Assembly: GCA_034509495.1 (NCBI GenBank) | Contig: CM067518.1 | Coordinates: forward strand, 3,446,028 to 3,510,027 | Length of the DNA: 64,000 nucleotides | Direction of reading: 5' to 3' | Origin: Acestrorhynchus altus | Lineage: Eukaryota; Chordata; Actinopteri; Characiformes; Acestrorhynchidae | Part shown: positions 58,676 to 64,000 of the stretch, piece after piece | Layout of the letters: each line of letters starts with the position of its first letter | Numbering within the stretch: position 1 is the stretch's first letter | Position numbers and translations under genes: made by a program | Notes under the pieces: generated by a model | Database searches by the model: none | Seen by the model: only the letters and a program-made list of their open reading frames with translations | Told to the model about the DNA's origin: nothing

Positions 58676-58693
58676 CTAACGACCACCGAGCAT
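58676..58693 (-). promoter_or_regulatory. five-codon upstream ORF in the vstm2l leader
   Basis: On the minus strand ATG at 58693 is followed by four codons (L, G, G, R) and a TAG stop at 58678-58676. The stop lies seven bases before the vstm2l start codon. If transcription begins upstream of 58693, ribosomes would meet this short frame first. The transcription start is not known, so whether it lies in the mRNA is an inference. Confidence 0.4.
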
Positions 58694-58790
58694 GAGGGGG
58701 ATTCAGGACAGAGCCGGAAAACAGGGACTTTATTCAGGAGACACTTTCAGTCCCTTCCCTCCTTCCTTCCCTCCTCAGAGTGAAGAGCTG

Positions 58791-59007
<217 letters not shown>

Positions 59008-59105
59008 AGTCAGGAGTATTTATTCCAGTGAAGCTGTTTATGTGATTGTAGTCTTCAGTTATCCTCTTCAGTCTTTCAGCACCATGGACAGTGAAAGACC
59101 TGCCC

Positions 59106-59200
59106 ACTGAGAGGGAGAAGGAGGTGGGTGTTTCTAATAAAGTGGCCTCTGAGAGGGAGAAGGAGGTGGGTGTTTCTAATAAAGTGGCCACTGAGAGGGT
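59106..59200. repeat. 42-bp direct duplication
   Basis: TGAGAGGGAGAAGGAGGTGG then GTGTTTCTAATAAAGTGGCC occurs twice in tandem, with a third partial start at 59191. GTTTCTAATAAAGTGGCC is an end phrase of a fish repeat, so a transposon end was probably duplicated. Confidence 0.85.
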
Positions 59201-59267
59201 GCTGATGAAGTGGACTCTGTCTGTGGAAGGTGGGGGTCTGTAATATTCACCTGTGTCTGTATCTGTA

Positions 59268-60550
59268 CTGTAGTGTAGCGTGGTGTTCTTTAGTGTAGTT
59301 TTAGTTTAGTGTACTGTAGTGTAGTTTAATGGTGTTGGGTAGTGTAGTGTACTTTAGCGTAGTGTAATTTACTATAATGTGTTATAGTTATTGTAATTTA
59401 GTGTAGTTTAGTTTGGTGTACTGTAGTGTAGTTTAGTGTAGTGTAGTTCAAAGTAATGTAGTTTAGTTTAGTGTAGTTTAGTGTACTGTAGTTTAGTTGA
59501 CTGCAGTTTATTGTAGTTTATTGTAGTTTAGTTTAGTGTATTGTAGTTTATTGTAGTGTAGTTCAGTGTAGTTTAGTGTATTGTAGTGTATTTTATTGTA
59601 GTATACTGTAGTTCAGTGTATTGTAGTATACTGTAGTGTAGTTCAGTGTAGTTTATTGTAGTTTAGTGTAGTGTAGTTTATTGTAGTGGCACGCAGCGTA
59701 GTTTACTGTAGCTTGTGCAGATTGCAGCAGCCAGCCGCACAGAAGTTGCAGTGCAGTTTGTCAGTAGTTTAGGAGCAGTTTATTGCAGTGCATTTAGTGT
59801 AGCAACAGTAGTGTAGTTTATCAGAAATGGGGAGTAGTTTATTGCAGTGTGTTTAGTGTGTAGTGTAGTTTTATTGTAGTTTAGTGTAGTGTAGTTTTAT
59901 TGTAGTTTATGTAGTTTAGAGAGTAGCTTATCAGGTGTGGCTTAGTAGTGTAGTTTATTGTAGTTAAGCAGTAGCGAAGTTTAGTGTAGTTTAGAGTAGT
60001 CATATTAGAGAAGTTTAGTGTAGTTTAGGAGTAGTTTATTGTAGCTTGTGTAGTTTTATGTAGTAAAGTTTTAGTGTAGTGTAGTTTATTGTAGTTTGTT
60101 AGTGCAGTGTAGTTTTAGAGCAGTTTATTGTAGTGTACTAGTGCAAAGTGTGCTTTATTGCAGTTGCTGCAGTGCAGTTTAGTGCAGTTTAGAGTAGTTA
60201 TTGCAGTTTCAGTGTAGTTTAGATAGTGTAGTTTATTGTAGTTTAGTGTAGTGTAGTTTATTGTAGTGTATTTAGTGTAGTGTAGTTTAGTGTAGTGTAG
60301 TTTAGTAGTTAAGTGTAGTGTAGTTTAGTGTAGTTTAGAGTAGTTTATTGTAGTTTATTGTAGTTTAGTGTAGTGTAGTTTATTGTAGTTTAGTGTAGTG
60401 TAGTTTATTGTAGTTTAGAGTAGTTTATTGTAGTTTAGTGTAGCGTAGTTTATTGTAGTGTATTTAGTGTAGTGTAGTTTAGTGTAATGTATTTCATTGT
60501 AGTGTAGTTTTCTGTAGTGTAGTTTACTGTAGTGTAGTTTACTGTAGCGA
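59268..60550. repeat. TGTAG/TTTAG tandem array, about 1.3 kb
   Basis: The array is built of pentamers, mainly TGTAG and TTTAG, alternating irregularly. The outer parts (59268-59690 and 60230-60550) are clean. The middle part is more divergent, with GCAGT substitutions and indels. It lies 0.6-1.9 kb upstream of the vstm2l start. Confidence 0.95.
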
Positions 60551-60625
60551 ACAGGGAGGGCTGGAGGTCTTTAGTGACTGAGCTCTCTCTCGTGTGTGAA
60601 ATTACCACCACAATGCCCCCACCCT

Positions 60626-60664
60626 CGCGCGCGCGCGCGCGCGCGCACACACACACACACACAC
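60626..60664. repeat. (CG)n(CA)n tract
   Basis: About ten CG steps pass directly into about nine CA steps, an alternating purine-pyrimidine run of 39 bases. Confidence 0.98.
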
Positions 60665-60783
60665 CCCTTAATCATCAATCGCTGCCAAGGCAACGAGCGA
60701 CAAGAGCGAACGCGCGCTCCCGATCTGTATCGCCATGGAAACGACAAGGAGTCCTTGAACCGCCACGCGCAACCCTGTGATCA

Positions 60784-60817
60784 CTCACACACACAGTCAC
60801 ACTGTCTCTCACACACA

Positions 60818-60873
<56 letters not shown>
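60784..60873. repeat. (CA)n microsatellite
   Basis: CA-rich from 60784 and perfect from about 60820 to 60873. Confidence 0.97.
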
Positions 60874-60876
<3 letters not shown>

Positions 60877-61206
60877 GTTGGGGATCAAACCCATAACTTC
60901 AGCACTACTTGTGTGTCACATTGGCCTCCATGATTAATGTTCAAACAGAGGCCTCAAATAAACCAGGAACAATGTTAACACTGCAGACATGGTAACAGAG
61001 TAAAATGACTGTGTGCCTCCAGGGTCACAGTGCACACTGACCATCTCTGCGGCTGTGACTGAAACGGCTCCTTACTCCCTCATTATTATCGCGCTTTCTA
61101 GGGAGACTTCAGTTCACTACGTAGTGGAGAAACAGGTGAATTCAGCCATGTTTAAGCTCCACACACAGAGTTCTGAATGAAAGTTAGTAAAGCTACCTGT
61201 TTACAT

Positions 61207-61440
61207 GGTAACAGCCTCCAAGGCTTACAGTCCTCAAAGTAACTGCACAGGATGGCTTACCATCTATAAAGTAACTACTCAGGATGGCTTAAAGTCTTCA
61301 ATGTAACTACTCAGGATGGTTTACGGTGTACAAAGTAACTATTCAGGATGGCTTACGGTCTACAAGGTAACTACTCAGGATGGCTTATGGTCTTCAACTT
61401 AACTGCAAAGATGGCTTATGGTCTACAAGGTAACTTTGCA
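61207..61440. repeat. 32-bp minisatellite, about seven units
   Basis: The unit is GTAACTACTCAGGATGGCTT followed by ACGGTCTACAAG or close variants. The spacing is 32 bases through most of the array. Confidence 0.9.
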
Positions 61441-62225
61441 GTGTGTACCAGTCTGAGCCCTTTATGGTAACATGATCAGCACCGTCTTCATGTAAATTAC
61501 CAAAGAGCTTAGAACTAACGCTAACTGTCTCCATGGTAACAGTGTAAAGTGGTGAGAAATCTGACCTCCTGTGAAAATGAAGTGTGTGTGAGAGAGAATA
61601 GCTGGAGCTGCAGCCTCAAAACAAACAAACACTGGTATGAAATTGAATAAACACACACTTCAGGCCCCCAGAGGCATGGCGTTGGGGGTTTAATATGCTG
61701 CTAGCGTGGGCCTGCAGCGCCGTGGAGGCTCTATAAAGGATCACACGGAGAGATAAACAACAGGACAACACGTGGAGATAATTCCTCCCATTCCAGGCGG
61801 AATCCTTATTAAGGGATCCGGAATGAAACCTTAACGAACACCGCTGACACTCGCGCCTGGCGCTCTCGTGATCTCGTGCCAACGCTGCGCCTCCTCCATA
61901 TGGAGTTCTCCACACTTAGGCACACGCTCCAGCTAAACAGCCTAACTGGACCATAAACTGCATCAGGGGAGAGAAAGTTGGAGGAAAACTGAGATGCAGG
62001 GCTGTGGACCCTCAATACTGTGGGAAACACTGCAGGGGATGTTCGTTTTAAACAGTTCTACTTAAACTAAAGACTGAAGTGTCTTAAGTCTCATAAAGTG
62101 GGTTTGCGGTGAAATGCTCCATCTGGAAAAAAGTCTGGATTGGAATCTAAAAGAGGGATTAATAAAACACACTAAACGGTTATGAACACACTGACTGATG
62201 ATTGTAGCAGTGCTACAATAGTTTT
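61440..62225. other. 5' flank, nothing recognised
   Basis: Unique-looking sequence with short chance ORFs. Confidence 0.5.
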
Positions 62226-62970
62226 GCGAAGGTCCATTCATGGTGGGAGGTTCTCTGGTGGCTTCTCGCATGGTTGCCCCTGTTGGTCTTCTGCCTGATT
62301 TTGTAGGTAGATGCCTCCTTGCCCTGAAGGAAAAGGTTTCTGACCACTGCCACTCTTTAAATGTGCTCTCCTACGATGTATATCCATGTATGCTTTGGAG
62401 GAGCATCTCCACAATTCACTTGGTCTGGAAGGTCTCAAACTCAACTACAATGAAACTGAAACCCCCGTCATTGTAGTGTGGGAGGTTTCATGGCTAAATT
62501 GGAGCAGCCTGGTGGCCAATCTTCATTAATTGCTCATGGTACCAGTAAGAGCATAGTGTGAAGGTTCAATTAGCAGGTAAGAGCAGTTTTGCTCAAAATA
62601 TTGCAATGAACACAACATTATGGGGGACATACCAGAACTTTTTCATTGACCCACAGTTTTTCAAAAGGTCAAAACACACATACCTGTCATTGGCTGGTCC
62701 AAAAGTTCCCCAATTCAGGCCACTTGGGATTACCACCTACTTCCCTTCGTTTTTCTTAGCCCATCGATCTGAGTATATTGGGAATTCCTTGGAATTTCCT
62801 CCAATCCATTGGCAAAGGGAGAGGAATTGAACAAGACCCCGAAGTGGCCGACGTTTGATAGGGGCCCTGATGCAACATGTGTGGACAAAGCTTAAATATA
62901 TTAACGATGACCTTCCTCCAAATTCCGGCAGGACTGACAAAGATATCTCCAACATCAGCCTCCAAGAGGA
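62225..62970. other. unrecognised block, possibly a decayed element
   Basis: The text has fewer AT runs than its surroundings and several overlapping ORFs of 60-100 codons on both strands. AACACAACATTATGGGGGAC resembles phrases of fish transposons, but no family can be named and no TIR is visible. Confidence 0.3.
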
Positions 62971-63109
62971 ATGACCACTCTGCTGTGGCTCATCCTAACT
63001 TTACAATCAAATTCCTGACCATTGAAACCACACCATGGGCTCGATCCACAGAGCAGCATCCCAACAAAAGGAACAAGAACGAACTGACAACTAGAACAAA
63101 TTCCGAGTT

Positions 63110-63300
63110 CATGGAGAACGTGCTGTCTAAGAGAACAGGTGTGAAACTCCAGTCCTGCCGGGTCACAGCACTCCTCTAATGCACCCATTCAGCTCCTGAA
63201 GGGCGGCATAATTATCTGATGTTCTGAGGCAGGTGTGTCAGAGCAGGAAAAATGCACTGTGTGCTTCGAGTTTGAGGAGGAACAGCTGAATTCACTGTGA
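63110..63300. mobile_element. palindromic MITE fragment
   Basis: GTGTGAAACTCCAGTCCTGC followed by TCCTGAAGGGCGGCATAATT and GGCAGGTGTGTCAGAGCAGG matches the palindromic fish element type seen at 3455 and 34318. Confidence 0.55.
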
Positions 63301-64000
63301 ATTCAAATCCATAATTGGAGTATTTAAGGGTCCATCATCTACATATTCCTTTCAATGTAAGTGTGATTTGGGGTACAGTAGGGTTGGACTATGACTATTA
63401 TATTACATCATATTTCTATGTTTACTGTCGAAATCGTCAGCTGTTAAAGATCATTGACTAACTCCATAAAGACACGACACTAGTTATGCATTTTGTTGGA
63501 TTAAAATATTGATTCATTTTGTATATTTTTAAAATTTCATATTTCAACCATATCGCCCATGTCCTACCTGCACTGAATCCTATGTCATTTGTTTGGGTTT
63601 ATGCACCAGCTTTCCCAAGCAAGCACTTCAAAAAGCAGTCCAAGTACAGAACAGTGTTTAATTCAAATCCTCAAAGTAGGTCAGTATTTTTGGAATCTTC
63701 ACAAACTGAAAGCATTATATTCATATTATTATGATATTCGTATCCAGAGCAACGTATATTTCCATCAAGTGGTGTTTACGTGGCTCCTCGGATGCCACAC
63801 TGAAGGCGGTGTTATCCACTCTGCTACACCCACCACTTTTCTTTTTTTTTCTTTTTTTTCTATCAAGTGTACAAACCAGTGTCTCAGTTTGGTGGGATGC
63901 GTATTTCTGTTTATGCGTTTATGACTCAAAGGCTACTTTAAAGTTAGGATCTGACCGCAGCAAAACACTCTCAGATCTCTCAGACAAAACTGAAGCTCAT
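63300..64000. other. 5' flank, nothing recognised
   Basis: AT-rich, with a T-rich run at 63839-63860; no exon or element is recognised. Confidence 0.5.

Larger units (their letters stand above)
58427..58700. promoter_or_regulatory. CpG-rich block over vstm2l exon 1
   Basis: The stretch covers the beginning of intron 1, exon 1 and the presumed leader. It is rich in C, G and undepleted CpG (for example GCGCGTTCACGCGGCGGCCG at 58493-58512), in sharp contrast to the AT-rich surroundings. CpG islands usually mark vertebrate promoters, so this supports the placement of the 5' end here. No TATA box is evident in the roughly 100 bases above the start codon. Confidence 0.6.

Noticed and set aside
58444..58695. 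83-codon plus-strand ORF beginning MAAPRGSSS, in GC-rich sequence
   Set aside because: It is the antisense shadow of vstm2l exon 1 and its CpG-rich flank; the minus strand has the real signal peptide and donor site.
59268..60550. Interstitial telomeric repeat
   Set aside because: The units are TGTAG and TTTAG; no run of TTAGGG is present.

Overview
The window reads as a stretch of a ray-finned fish genome, most likely an otophysan teleost; the species cannot be fixed by eye. The reasons are a vertebrate gene with a large intron, no dense coding, several lineages of Tc1/mariner transposons in different states of decay, tRNA-derived SINEs, palindromic miniature elements of fish type, and many long CT/GA, CA/GT and AAAAT tracts.

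One host gene is recognisable and it spans almost the whole window on the minus strand: vstm2l, which encodes a secreted protein with one V-set immunoglobulin domain. Exon 1 (58569-58668) carries the start codon and signal peptide. Exon 2 (12309-12478) carries the first half of the V-set fold, exon 3 (7559-7601) is a very short linker, and exon 4 (4671-4997) carries the second half of the fold, the tail and the stop. Introns are about 46.1, 4.7 and 2.6 kb. Exons 1 to 2 join in phase. The exon 3 to 4 junction does not close by simple AG/GT splicing, because exon 3 measures 43 bases; this is reported as a finding.

Layout. 1-4.6 kb: 3' flank with a three-copy degenerate repeat carrying CTCF-like motifs. 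4.7-12.5 kb: exons 4, 3 and 2 with transposon fragments, CT/GT tracts and a degenerate minisatellite between them. 13.05-14.65 kb: a full-length Tc1 element with apparently identical 200-bp inverted repeats and an unbroken 340-codon transposase, inside intron 1 and opposite in strand to vstm2l. 14.7-58.5 kb: the rest of intron 1, a patchwork of broken Tc1 copies, MITEs, SINEs and minisatellites, separated by repeat-poor islands that may hold regulatory elements. 58.4-58.8 kb: CpG-rich start of the gene with a short upstream ORF. 58.8-61.4 kb: the 5' flank, made largely of tandem repeats (GA, GT, a 42-bp unit, a 1.3-kb TGTAG/TTTAG array, a CG/CA tract, a 32-bp unit). 61.4-64 kb: mostly unrecognised sequence.

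No rRNA, tRNA gene, CRISPR array or bacterial-type operon is visible. I did not find an undescribed multi-gene system. The most useful observations are the intact Tc1 copy with two changed tryptophans, the exon 3 frame problem, the tandem CTCF-like motifs, and a miniature element whose copies share an internal deletion.
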